In this document: positions 31,308 to 42,013 of the stretch, piece by piece
How positions within the stretch are numbered: the first letter of the stretch is position 1
Layout of the letters: each line of letters opens with the position of its first letter
Origin: Gautieria morchelliformis
Taxonomy: Eukaryota; Basidiomycota; Agaricomycetes; Gomphales; Gomphaceae
Assembly: GCA_015179125.1 (NCBI GenBank)
Contig: WHVA01000064.1
Location: 186,001 to 250,000, forward strand
DNA: 64,000 nucleotides
Reading direction: 5' to 3'
Program-made: the position numbers and the translations under genes
Notes under the pieces: generated by a model
What the model was told of the DNA's origin: nothing
Database searches by the model: none
The model's input: the letters and a program-made list of their open reading frames with translations, nothing else

Positions 31308-34300
31308 TCAAGTAAAATCAAGTAACACACATAAACCATATAAGAGAAGTGGATATAAAAAATCAAGGAGCTCTAAGTAATACATCTTTATATACAATGT
31401 TGGTTGTGTCCAAACCCTCCTCAAGCAAGACCTTGACTCTGTTCCATTGGTCCCTCTTGATACACCAACATACAACTGACCATGTCCAAACACTGGATAT
31501 CTCAGGTCCAGCCCAACCGTACCCAAAGACTGTCCTGAGACTTGTTGATAGTCATTGCAAATGCCAAACGCACTGGAAACTGCCTCCTTTTCAGCACAAA
31601 TGGCAACTCTCCCTCTGATGGCTTAATGATGATCCTGGGGATGAAAGCAATATTCCTGCACATGGACCTGAGATGATCCTGACCTCCAACACTCTAATGC
31701 TTATCCTCACCAACCGCAACCTTGTCCCATTGCATAGTCCTTGCTTCTGATCCAAATTGCGCAACAGCATCAGAGGCACTCCAGGCTTGACTTCCAAGCG
31801 AGCAGGAGGAAGACAGCCCATCTCTATGGAATTCAGATACTCCACAGGATACCGATCTGCATCGTCGGATTCTTCAATGGAATTTGCGCAGTGCAAGACC
31901 TGAGCATCACCTGGAAACTCCCTAAACACCATGGAATTGATCTCATTGACCTCAGTGTTTCTGGCACAGAGGATGGCACGCTCCAAAAAGTAATTGTCCT
32001 GGGCAGGGACATGATTGCCAATGCCAGGGTATATTTCCTGGATCAGATCTTCAATTCCAGGGCCACAAACCATGTGAGGAGGGAGTGAGAACGTATGATC
32101 TAGTGGGAGATCCTTTCCCTGCCCACATTCTGCAGCCATTCTGCAAACCTGGCTCTGTCAGGGTCATTTCTCACCCGCATGTTCTCTGTCAGATGGAGGA
32201 CATTGATCTTTGGCCACAGATATGACTTCTGAAGGGTAGCTCCCACGATATCCTCCTTGGAGCCTTTAGGGACAATTGGGAGAGTCTGCTGAAAGTCACC
32301 TCCAAAGGCGACTGTGATGCCACCAAAGGGTCTGTCAGGCTGGTCAAGGAAATCCCTCAGTGTCCTGTCAATGGCCTCTATGGCATGGCGATGCTGCATT
32401 GCAGCCTCATCCCAGATGAGGAGACTGGCCTGTCTCAGCATGTCAGCCTTGTCAGAGTTCTTTTTGATGGAGGAGAAAGAGCGCTCATGGACAGGAATGG
32501 GAATTCCAAGCATGCTATGAGAGGTTGTACCCTTAGTGAGGATAAGTGCAGCCATTGCAGATGAGGCTACTGCAATCACAATGAGGCTCTCCGCTCTACA
32601 GGAGTGGATTAGAGTGTTCCATGTGAATGATTTCCCGGCGCCACCTGAGCCAGTGACAAAAAACATTTGTCCATCAGGTTTCCCATGAGCATCTCTGGTC
32701 AGTGCCGACCGTAATATCTGATCATGCGTGGACCTTTGCCCCTCATTCAGCCTGGGAACCTCCTCATCAGCTATGTTCCTCTCTTCAACACGGTCATAGT
32801 CCCTCTGCTCAGCTATGAACCTGTTTCCAATGAGGGCCTCCCACTCGCCTGCCACCCGAGGCATATCATCAAAGCTGCTCAAGGACATTCCACCCTGCTG
32901 GAGGATTTTTTCCAAGAGAAAGAGGCCAAAATCATAAACCTGATCGTCCTGTGGATCCTGCATACCATGTCTGATTTGGAGCTGATGTCTGAGATCATCA
33001 CATATGTGCTCCCTGAAGCCATCCCATAGTCTGCCGGGGCCCGATGGATTGCAATGGCCAAGGATGGTGGCAAAGAGATGTCTGAGCTGAGCACCTGTTT
33101 TCATGCCACTGGCTTCCTGGAGACACAACCTCAACTCCTGATCATCATCCAGAAGTCCCCTTGCACGACAGGCCTCCTTGTAAGTAGCATATTGTATGCC
33201 ATCCACCGACCTAAGCTCCTCAAAGGATCTAGCCCCCTTGACCACTGTGAGGAGAGTGCGCACAAAAAATCTCTCTCCTGATCTAGGGTTTGCAAAGTGA
33301 AGGCGACCGATGCTATAACCTCCTTGGCGTGGTGTCCATACCTTGTCCTGTGAGTGCCAGGTAAAATGCTCAGGAAACTCCACATAGAGCAGATCACGTG
33401 CTTCAGGGTAGATATCATTGGCCTCAAAGTAAGCCATGAGCGGTGTCTTTTTCGCCTCAGCCCTTTCCAGGATGTTGTCCACATCCTGGTCGGGATCAAA
33501 GATGATTGTGTGGTGGTCCTTTTCATGGACTGGCAGTGCCATGACTGCAGGCACCTGGGTGTGGATTTCCCGCTCCAGCAACCTCCAACAGGCCTCATGA
33601 GCACTGACATAGCGAGCGTCCAGGTACTGCTTAATTTCATCCTGGGTGCGACCAAACTCCATGGTGGTCCGATCATGGCCCTTGTAGAGATACTTGTGGA
33701 TATACTTGATACACCTCACATTGATGGTGAGTTCAGGGTTGATGTGACACCAGAATTTGAGCAAGAGCAGGGCAGAGTATGGCACAACCCATCTGTTGTC
33801 CAGCATGTCACCTCTGACATTGTGCAGCCTTCCATCATTGCGACGACGATATTTTGGATATCCATCCTCATTCAGACTGGTTTCCTCACAGAATGGCTTT
33901 GGGAAGTTTTTCTTGCACTTGCCATTTTCCATGCAGGGTGCGTTTGGTTTCATTTGTCCACAGGGACCATGTGTCATCAGCTCACAGACCAACCGGTAGA
34001 GGACAGGATGAGTCTCTGGATCAGGGAACTCTGCCGAAATCATTGAATCCACCTCATGTGGATGTCTGATCTTGGAATCTCGTTCAAACCAGATAAGAAT
34101 ATGCATGTGTGGGAGTCCCCTTTTCTGGAATTCAATGGTGTGGACGCGAGCGACGGTTTCCCCAAAAATCTTTTCCTTGACGATCAAGTCAATGAGGTAT
34201 TTCTTTTTGAGCTGGAACACCCGCGACACCAGGTCAGGCCTGTCCTGAGGAGTTTGTCCAGGCAACAATGCATCCAATACCTCCTGCCAGTTGGGATTGG

Positions 34301-36473
34301 CAGTCATGGTAATAAAGAGATCTGCCACACCATGCTTCCTTGAAATGGCCAGAGAGTTCTGCAGGTTTTCCTGCATGTCCCGTGTCCCCCCCTGAAATGT
34401 GGCAGGCAGAATGGATCTTGCGCCCAAGTTGTTTGGATCTCTGTCATTGTCATTGCGATGAAAGGCATCCATCATCTGGTTATACATCTCAGCACGGAGA
34501 GTGTGTTGATTTGTCCTGATCCACCACAGCCTGCTTTGCTCTGCAGCGGCCCAAGAGTCTACAATGTACTGCTGGAATAATTTGCCAGCGCGCAGGAGTG
34601 TTGTAGGTTCTTCTGTTCTCTGGAAGAGACGATAGGAATGGAACTGAATTTGGGTGACACGCCCACTTCGCTCACGCCCGTCTGGTAATTGGCGATAGCG
34701 AATACCAGGTTGCCACCCCAACTCTCCCCTGGGAAAGAGCAAGACATAGTGAAGAGAGGCATAGTTTGGATTCATATCGGATACCCTTTTAAAACGTCCA
34801 CCTTTGAGCTGGACAATAATATCCCTAGGTTCAGGGATGATGCCATCTCCAGGAAGAACCACCGCAATCTCATCCGCAGTAGGGATATTATACCTCCTAG
34901 GATCCCTGTGTTCCCTGTATGTGAGCCTAGCCCGGATCTCACCATTCTGTCCCTGAGCTCTGAGCCTCTCAGCCGCTTGTCTATATATGGGAACATGAGG
35001 ATTACATAGGAGGAGCATTTCCTGCAAGTCTCCCATGATAGTTGGAGACAGACCTGGGTTACGCGTGTTCCTCTGTGCCAAAGCCAATGCTGGATCATAG
35101 ATATAAAGTTGGGCATACTGTATCCGCCTCCCAGGGTTAGGGATGAGAGAGCCATGAATATGATACAGTTCGCCCTGCAGCTTGAGGACATATGGACCAC
35201 GACCCTCCCGAAGCAAATCTAGATCAAACTCGGCTCCCAAGGAAGTGAATGCAAATGCAGCATTGTACTGCCTGATGTTCTGGCGAAACTGTTTGGCCTC
35301 AGGGTCCTGGCCCTCTAAGAGCCGTCTCAATGGCTGAGGGAGCACTGGCAGCTCTGGAAGCTGCACCTTTCCTTCCATACAGCAATCACCAAATCTGGGC
35401 CGCCGATTTGAGGATTTCAGCAGGCGCTCTGCCATCCAGTGTAATGCTCCACAGTCAGGGCAGGGAATAACCATGGGACCCAGATCATGACGCTGCACAT
35501 CTGCCTCAATTATTCCAGAGCGACCAAGTGGAATAGGAGGAGGAGGTCGCTGAGGACGCTGCCGAGGTACAGGGAGTGGCTGAGGAGGCCGAGGAGGTGC
35601 AGGGAGTGGCTGAAGAGGCCGAGGAGGTGCAGGGAGTGGCTGAGGAGGCTGAGGAGGAGCAGGGAGTGGCTGAGGAGGCTGAGGAGGTGCAGGCAGTCGC
35701 TGAAGAGGCCGCAGAAGTGCAGGGAGTAGCCGAGGCATTGGTCTTACTGCATTAGCCTGAGCCCGCAATGCTGCAACCGCTGCAGAACCTACTACAGTAG
35801 GTCTAGGAGCTGGTTGTAAAGGTGCCTGCCTGTGTCTTCCCAAGGGCTGTGCTGGGATAGGCTGTATACCAGCAGCATGAGCATGCAAATCTGCCACCGC
35901 TGTAGAGCCTACTACAGGCTGTCCAATTCCAGCCGCCTGAGCACGCAACTGAGCAATTGCTGCAGAACCTACTACAGGAGCTGGCTGTACAGGGTCTGGC
36001 CTATTTCTTCTCAGGGGCTGTAATGGTGGGATACCTGCTAACCGTGCACGAAGGGCTGCCACCTGCTCTCCAGGACTGGGATCAGGTGGATATGATGGCC
36101 CCGCAAGCGTAGGAGGGCGCAATGGAGCTGGCTGTACAGGGTCTGGCCTATGTCCTCTCAGGGGCTGTGGTGTGATAACTGCTAACTGAGCACGAAGGGC
36201 TGCCACCTGCTCTGTAGGACTGGGATCAGGAGCAAGTGATGGCCCTGCCACAGGTTGTTGAAAAGGATCGGCTGCACTGCTTCTAGAAGGAGGGTGAGGG
36301 ATGGCACAAGGCGGTGGTGGAGGGGGTGGCTGGTTCTGAGCTCCAATATGCGCTCTCCGACGCGCTCTCCGATGACTGGGTGGTGTCATCACCTCCTGCC
36401 CCTCCCTCGCACTTTCACGCACCCGCCGACGGTTGCTCTCTGGGGTAGATGGATCCCTGAGAAATGCAGGCAT
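31308..36473 (-). pseudogene. E5 Rep-helicase, frameshifted in the helicase C-terminal part
   Basis: The frame from 36473 (MPAFLRDPSTPESN) runs 1457 codons with Rep HUH motif (GLPHMHILIW), two-Tyr motif KYIHKYLYKGHD, Walker A GSGGAGKS and LIWDEAAM. It then shifts by one base near 32120 (TGCCCACA where E1 and E4 have TGACCCACA), again near 31650, near 31534 and near 31455, compared with E1. The conserved C-terminal motifs ([22 protein letters not shown]) are still readable in the shifted frames. Rep may be intact but the helicase is truncated, so E5 is non-autonomous. All breaks are in the 3' 0.8 kb. Confidence 0.9.
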
Positions 36474-36771
36474 AAGAGTAGAGAGAGGATAAAGATATCA
36501 ATATCAGACTTACATTGCAAGCAGACTAAGGCAAACTCAGGGAAAACAGGCTGTGCGGGTATCTCAGACGGATTGCAAAGCCACTGATCCTAATATAAAT
36601 ACTGCAAATAGCAGATACAGTTACAAAAACGTACCAGAAAGGGGATAATACCCAGGTAGGGTATGCAGTAGTGACTGGACAAATGCACTTGAAAGGTGCC
36701 TACAAAATGCCAACAAAGCAAAGTTATAGCAAATAAGAACACAATAAGCATCAAGAAAAGGTAGGTACAAT

Positions 36772-37335
36772 AGCATAACACTCACCAGAAACACCCAGGT
36801 AGCAAGTGCAGCAGTGACAGGAAGAATGTCACTTGAAAAGTGCCTAAAAAATGCCAAAAAAGCGAAATTATAAATAACCAACATAAAAAGGCAGTTTCAG
36901 TAGCATAACACTCACCAGAAACACCCAGGTACTCAGTGCAGCAGTGACAGGAAGAATGTCACTTGAAAAGTGCCTAAAAAAGGCCAAAAAAGCGAAATCA
37001 TAGCAAATAAGAACACAATAAGCATCAAGAAAGGGCAGATACAATAGCATAACACTCACCAGAAACACCCAGGTACTCAGTGCAGCAGTGACAGGACAAA
37101 TGTCACTTGAAAAGTGCCTAAAAAAGGCCAAAAAAGCGAAATTATAGCAAATAAGAACACAATAAGCATCAGGAAAAGGCAGATACAACAGCATAACACT
37201 CACCAGAAACACCCAGGTACTCAGTGCACCAGTGACAGGACAAATATCACTTGAAAGTGCCTAAAAAAGGCCAAAAAAGCGAAATTATAAATAACCAACA
37301 TAAAAAGGCAGTTTCAGTAGCATCAAACTCACCAG
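36772..37335 (-). repeat. Tandem leader repeats upstream of the E5 gene, each with a splice-donor-like site
   Basis: Units of about 128-145 bp start near 36772, 36903, 37048, 37191 and 37319 (GCATAACACTCACCAGAAACACCCAGG...GGCCAAAAAAGCGAAAT). On the transcribed minus strand each start reads TTTCTG|GTGAGTGTTATGC, a good fungal 5' splice site. The array lies between promoter-side DNA and the start codon. Confidence 0.75.
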
Positions 37336-37344
37336 AAAGAACCT

Positions 37345-37611
37345 AGATAGGATGTTAATGGAAGGGATGGAGGTGGTGGGAGGGATGGGATGGGATGGGA
37401 TGGTGGTAGAAGGAGGGCAGAGGGGACCGGCTGCGCAGCGTCTGCCAGGTCACCCAGCGGTGTACCGGCAAGCCCCAGAGACCGGTCGGTCTGGGCTGGG
37501 CCTGGGCCTAGGGCTCGCGGCTGCGCCGCTCGCTCCGCTGACCTAATTTTTACGTAACATTATTTGTCAGTGGCGCCCACAACCACCCACCGTGCTCGTT
37601 TAACTCTTAGA
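37345..37611 (-). promoter_or_regulatory. 5' region of Helitron E5
   Basis: GGGATGGGAT repeats (37378-37405) are followed by a CpG-rich segment with CTGCGCAGCG and the 20-mer hairpin motif at 37514-37533, then the conserved GCGCCCACAACC block and the terminus. The location suggests promoter and 5'-end recognition functions. Confidence 0.5.
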
Positions 37612-39225
37612 TAGTGTAATAGTGTAAAGTGTAATGCCTCGAGGTGCGAGGCCTCTCGAACCTACACGTTGCTACAAGTGCCATTAACAAAGTGTGGCCA
37701 ATCTGGTCTCACCTGGTGGAAGTCTCAGACCCACCTTTTGTTTGCCCGAATCTGGTAGGTGTCGCCCAAGTGGAATCCACAGGTCCACATGGCTGTTCTA
37801 CCATGAAGATTCGTACTCAATCCCAGCAGTGAGTTAGTTTAAATTCTGACTGTCATGGTGGAGCTCGGTAGGACTTAACTTTCCCCACGACCAAACAGCA
37901 TGTTGCTCATTGATCAAGTGAGTGCCCCTCGTCGTTCTTGTTTTCAACTGTGTTTAGCCCAGTGTGGATGGACAGCGTAGAATTATCAAACCGCGATGCA
38001 CTGCCTTATGCGGGTCAGACTGCCCTCAGGCGGAAGGTCGCGCAAGCCGCCGCGGGACAGCTATCATCTGGCAAGAGTTGTCGAAGGCCTCCCCACAAAA
38101 CGACCAATGCCGACGTGTGCGCGTGGACGAATTTGAGCGTAACCCAAATCCTCGTTGAAAAACGAGCAGCTCGCGAGGCTTTTGAATGTGTGAGCACGCT
38201 TTCCCTAAGACATGGGTTCAAAATAGAACACGGGTGTAGCGAGACGCAAGATGGGGTTGAATCATTTTTCACGTGTGTCCTCCTCATCCGGATCCTGGGA
38301 AAAGCCCGATGGTTCGCTTGAGCGAAGTATGGATGTTAGCGAATCATTTCATGGATTCATTTCCATTCACACGACAGTAGATCGCAGCAGGGGCACCTAG
38401 GACCGTGGAAGGCGAGGCGAGACAAGGAAGAAGGTCCATTCCTCCCCATAGACCTCCATATACCTCCTCTCCACCTCCTGTGCCGTCCAATCCTCGTTAC
38501 CCATCAACCTGCCTCGAGGGAGTCCCCCGAGGCTCTCACGCATGGCACGAAACCCTCTGCCAATCTCTGCCCATCTTCTCATTTTGTCGCCTCCAAAACA
38601 CCCATGCAATCCCTTCCCCCATCAAACGTTTTATCCCCACCATCACGTTGCTGGTCTCCGTCACCTACGAGCACCACACATCTACGCCCGTGTCAGACTC
38701 TAGAGCAGTTGATAGTGCGGCACGAGAGTGAGACCCGATCTGGACTCGTACGCGGTTGCACAGAGTCAGCGCTTCGCACCGGTTTGAGGATCGAGTAGCA
38801 CGATGTATACCAACAAAAGTATTTCCCACACCATAATCTTTTCACGTGCGTAGCCTGCCGCGTGACGTTGCGTGTTGACGGCGTGTTCAAACAAGCATTA
38901 ATAAATTGTATCAGAACTAAGTCTGCGACTTTCCTTGATTATCCAAATGACTCATAAATATCAATAATAAGTATCCACTCGGTATCTAATGCAAACACAA
39001 GCTACTTATCGATACATCAACCGAACATGCAGAATCTTATCCTGAAGTAACGCAATACCCCACTGTTGCGCAGTACGGGTTCATAGCTGCAAAGCGACGG
39101 ATGCCCCGTGCCGCGACACACAGGCGCACTTCCGCCTGTGTAGGCAGAAGCGGTGAGCCTCGACTAGGTGGTCCATTTGGCATTCCGGGCCGAGGAGCTG
39201 AGACATGAACGTGCTTGCTCTGCGC
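37612..39225. other. Unassigned DNA right of the array
   Basis: TAGTGTAA repeats mark the Helitron flank. A minus-strand frame at 38397-38609 (70 codons, ending in TWTFFLV-like sequence, with NEDWTAQEVERRYMEVYGEEW in the middle) has a protein-like composition but no family I recognise. Otherwise no gene is supported. Confidence 0.35.
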
Positions 39226-39229
39226 GTGG

Positions 39230-39800
39230 TCATCAGGAACGCCGCAGCATTGGCCCATAAGTCGCTTTGAGCAAGTCGGCGGGTAGCACATGCACATACA
39301 ATGTCAAAGCTAATGCGGGTTCGTGTAAGTGTTGACCAGGCACAAGTGGGTGCGTGAGCAACGAAAACATTCTACCTAAAGAATTAATTGAATGTATGCA
39401 TTGTCTAGTGAGTGAGTCAGGCTTCATTCTAAGGTCACCAGGTTGAAAATGGATGGCTTGGTTGAACAGGGAGAGGTATTCTGACCAGCAAGCTTGTCAG
39501 CAAGTTAAGAGCTTTATTGTTGAAAAGTATTTGAGGTTCTTGTGATTGGTAATAACATCAACAGGTTGCCAGAACCCTCTAGATAGTGTCATCAATGTTG
39601 AAAAGCTTCAATGATTGCTAAAAGCTCCTTGTTGTGGACATCGTAATTGAGGTCAGTAGAGGTGAAAGTGCAAAAGTGGAAAGCCATGGGATGAAGCACT
39701 TTCTGAGGTTCACAATGATAAGATCACTGCTGACATGTAGTCAGATGCATCAGTTATTAAGAGTCATCAACATTGGGGATAGTGTCTGGGTGTGATATAG
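39230..39800 (-). pseudogene. Ty3/gypsy RNase H-integrase fragment
   Basis: On the minus strand the frames read TDASDYMSAVI (near 39755), then NYDVHNKELLAIIEAF (near 39620), NHKNLKYFST (near 39530), EYLSLFNQAIHFQPG (near 39460) and MKPDSLTRQ (39427), the usual order of RNase H to connection domain of gypsy pol. Several frameshifts separate them. It is a different lineage from the element at 2579-8943. Confidence 0.75.
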
Positions 39801-40452
39801 ATTCAGACTCCAAAACAGAGTCAAATCAAGTTCGGTTTTAAAAATTCGGGAAGTTGTATTACACAAGGTATATGGGTCTCAGAATAATCAACAAGACAAG
39901 TTTGAGTACTTCAAAGCACCATAGGGTAACAGATAAGTGAGTTCAATTGACTGAGTTGTTTCTGTGTACACTTGTTTAGCACTCACCAACCCAAAGCACA
40001 TGTTCCCACCATATGAAGCTCATTGTCCTCTCAAAGCCCAAAGAATAGTTCTCCATCTGCACCTCATATCTCTTTCCATAGAGCGCCATCCCATATCACC
40101 AAGTAGGCATTCAGCCTTTGCATGTGAGAACACCATGTGTCTACTTGATCTTCCATCCCAGGGCATGCCAGAAATTCTGCAAGTAATTGAGTAAGTGGTG
40201 AATATGGAACAACTACATAGTCCTGTCTCAAGGCATATCAGATGAGGTTATGTATTCCGACTGGACTGCAAACACTAAGCCCTAAAATGGGGTGATTGCA
40301 ACAAAGTTCCATCATATAGTGTTGCCGCGGCTCAGCTTTGGCTCCAAGCTACTGGTAGCCGGCTCTATTTGTGATGGCTTAGTGTTGGGGCTTGCATATG
40401 ATCCTCAGAATGTGTTTTCGAGTGTATAGAACTATTTTATGCCATACCAAAA

Positions 40453-40560
40453 TGTTGATGTGCTGTGGAGGCGACACGTCATCGTATGAGTTCTGTATTA
40501 TGTAATATATATACAGTTCCATCGGCCTTGCCTATCACCATCTGTGTCTGCATTCTAACA
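40453..40560 (+). repeat. 5' LTR of the gag-only element
   Basis: TGTTGATGTG...ATTCTAACA with TATATATACA near 40506. It differs from the 3' LTR at three positions, each CpG in the 3' copy and TpG or CpA here. Confidence 0.92.
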
Positions 40561-40692
40561 GGTTATGGGCCCCGCCGTTGCCTAATCTGCGCCTATCTGT
40601 GTTAATCTGCGTTAATCTGTGTTAATCTGTGCACACGTCCGTGCCAGTATCTGTGTTTTCCCAATATCTCTAAATTCCCTTTTCCAACAACC

Positions 40693-41655
40693 ATGAATTC
40701 CATCCATAACTTAATCTCAGGCATTGCCAAACTCACACGTTCACTGCCAAATTGGTCAACATGGCGAAAGGACGCCGAAGTCATCCTCGAGACGGGGGAC
40801 CTTTTTGGGATGGTTGATGGCAGTACTACTCAACCCGCGGACCCCGCCCAACTACTATTATGGCAGAAACGAAACAAACGCGCTTACACTATCATCTATC
40901 TTCTCGTCAATCCTGACGAACGACACATCATCACACAGGTTTCTTTCGGTTCAGAAGCCTGGTCCCTGTTGAAGGAAGAATTTGAAAAGGGCGTCGCGTT
41001 GAACCGTCTCAATCTGCGCAGCAATTTCTACAACGTCACTCATGACCCGTCAAAACCAGTTACTGAGTTTATCAACACTATTCAATCCATCTCCCATCAA
41101 CTTGCCGCTATAAAACACCCCCTTCACGAGACCTCCGCCTCCACGAATCCTTCGCCCCCGTACGATCGGCACTTATCACGCGTAAAGAAGAGCCGAAGCT
41201 AAATGAAATCATAGCTTCTCTTAAGGAACACGAAGCCCACATGGTAATGACAAGTTACTTACCTAACGGAACCAGTGGGAGCAACGAAACCAACGGCGAA
41301 CGACTATATTTCGCAGGGAAACAGCGGAAGCAAGGGGGGATAAGGAAGTCAGCCTTGAAGGGCACAGAAATTGACTGGGGGAACTCACAAGGTCGAGACG
41401 GTGTAAGGCACTATGTTTGCGAAGGAAAACGAAGGAAACCCTACCAATGATGCAACCGAAGTAGCTGTGTTCGCCAGGGACAATCCGCGTATGTTCGCAC
41501 TTATGGCAAACGCACTTGGACCTGCTCAGAATGTTATGGAATATGCTCATCTCACAAATACCGTATCATTTTCATCTACTAATCCGGACACTCAGTGGGA
41601 GCAAAGCCCAATGGATATTGAAGATCCTGCTTCCAGCGGCCCAATCCTCCTCTGA
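40693..41655 (+). pseudogene. gag: Copia gag of the short element, frameshifted
   Basis: The first frame (40693-41202) encodes a copia-type Gag (UBN2-like): an N-terminal WSTWRKDAEVIL block, EAWSLLKEEFEKG and LRSNFYNVTHDPSKPV. A frame change near 41160 is followed by KEEPKLNEIIASLKEHE in another frame, and the C-terminal part reads NPRMFALMANALGPAQNVM (41413-41655). Gag would coat the RNA for particle formation. No protease, integrase or reverse transcriptase motif is present between the LTRs. Confidence 0.8.
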
Positions 41656-41673
41656 GCCTCCACAGAGTGGGAG

Positions 41674-41781
41674 TGTTGATGTGCTGTGGAGGCGACGCGT
41701 CATCGTATGAGTTCTGTATTATGTAATATATATACAGTTCCATCGGCCTTGCCTATCACCATCTGCGTCTGCGTTCTAACA
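41674..41781 (+). repeat. 3' LTR of the gag-only element
   Basis: Partner of 40453-40560, 108 bp, ending GCGTTCTAACA directly before the CAAAA target duplicate. Confidence 0.92.
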
Positions 41782-42013
41782 CAAAACTACCTAGGTGCCT
41801 GTGAGCCAGCCCAGTTCAAGCCGTTTGTCATATCCGTAGCCGGCTCCCAAAACATGGCTTGGCTAATTTGCAGCTCGGCTCGCGGCTTAGCCGGAGCCGC
41901 GCCAAGCCGGCGGCAGCACTACCGTGACGTGACAACGCGTTACGCATGTGTACGGGTGGCCTTACATAAGGAACGCGTGACAAGTTCGCCAGCTACCTTC
42001 CCATTCGCTCAAG

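Larger units (their letters stand above)
13266..37611 (-). mobile_element. Head-to-tail array of five Helitrons (E1-E5)
   Basis: Five units in the same orientation each show, on the minus strand, a 3' end made of a CCCGCGC-GAA-GCGCGGG hairpin, a 6-8 nt spacer and CTAG (Helitron consensus CTRR), and a 5' end containing GGTTGTGGGCGC close to a terminal TC. Units: E1 13266-19654, E2 19656-23152, E3 23153-25093, E4 25094-31207, E5 31216-37611. E2/E3 and E3/E4 abut with no base between. The outer flanks are A (13265) and T (37612), the A^T target expected for Helitrons, and there is no target duplication. Confidence 0.88.
31216..37611 (-). mobile_element. Helitron E5, 6.4 kb, coding part broken
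   Basis: 3' end: CTAG at 31216-31219, hairpin at 31227-31243. 5' end: TC at 37611-37610 followed by TAAGAGTTAAACG and the GGTTGTGGGCG block; the next base outside is T. It holds a Rep/helicase with several single-base deletions near its C terminus, five leader repeats (36772-37330) and the CpG hairpin motif at 37514-37533. Confidence 0.87.
40453..41781 (+). mobile_element. Copia-type gag-only element (TR-GAG-like), 1329 bp
   Basis: Two 108-bp LTRs (40453-40560 and 41674-41781), TG...CA borders, bracket a short interior that holds only gag-like coding sequence. CAAAA flanks both sides (40448-40452 and 41782-41786), a perfect 5-bp target duplication. A GAGTGGGAG purine tract precedes the 3' LTR. 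Without pol it must use enzymes of another copia element. Confidence 0.92.
40317..41921. mobile_element. Probable hAT-type relic interrupted by a copia-type element
   Basis: The left end TAGTGTTGCCGCGGCT and the right end (reverse complement TAGTGCTGCCGCCGGCT) form an inverted repeat, with GGCTC/AGCC-rich subterminal DNA as in the hAT element at 51821-52894. Without the copia-type insert the element would be about 280 bp. The 8-bp flanks (CCATCATA and CCGTGACG) match at only four positions, so the target duplication is doubtful. Confidence 0.4.

Noticed and set aside
37630..37690. tRNA-like B-box (GGTTCGAGAGG on the minus strand)
   Set aside because: The T-stem does not pair and no A-box or acceptor stem is found at the right distance.
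40309..41929. 8-bp target duplication around the hAT relic
   Set aside because: CCATCATA and CCGTGACG agree at only four positions, no better than weak evidence; the element was kept at low confidence on its inverted ends only.
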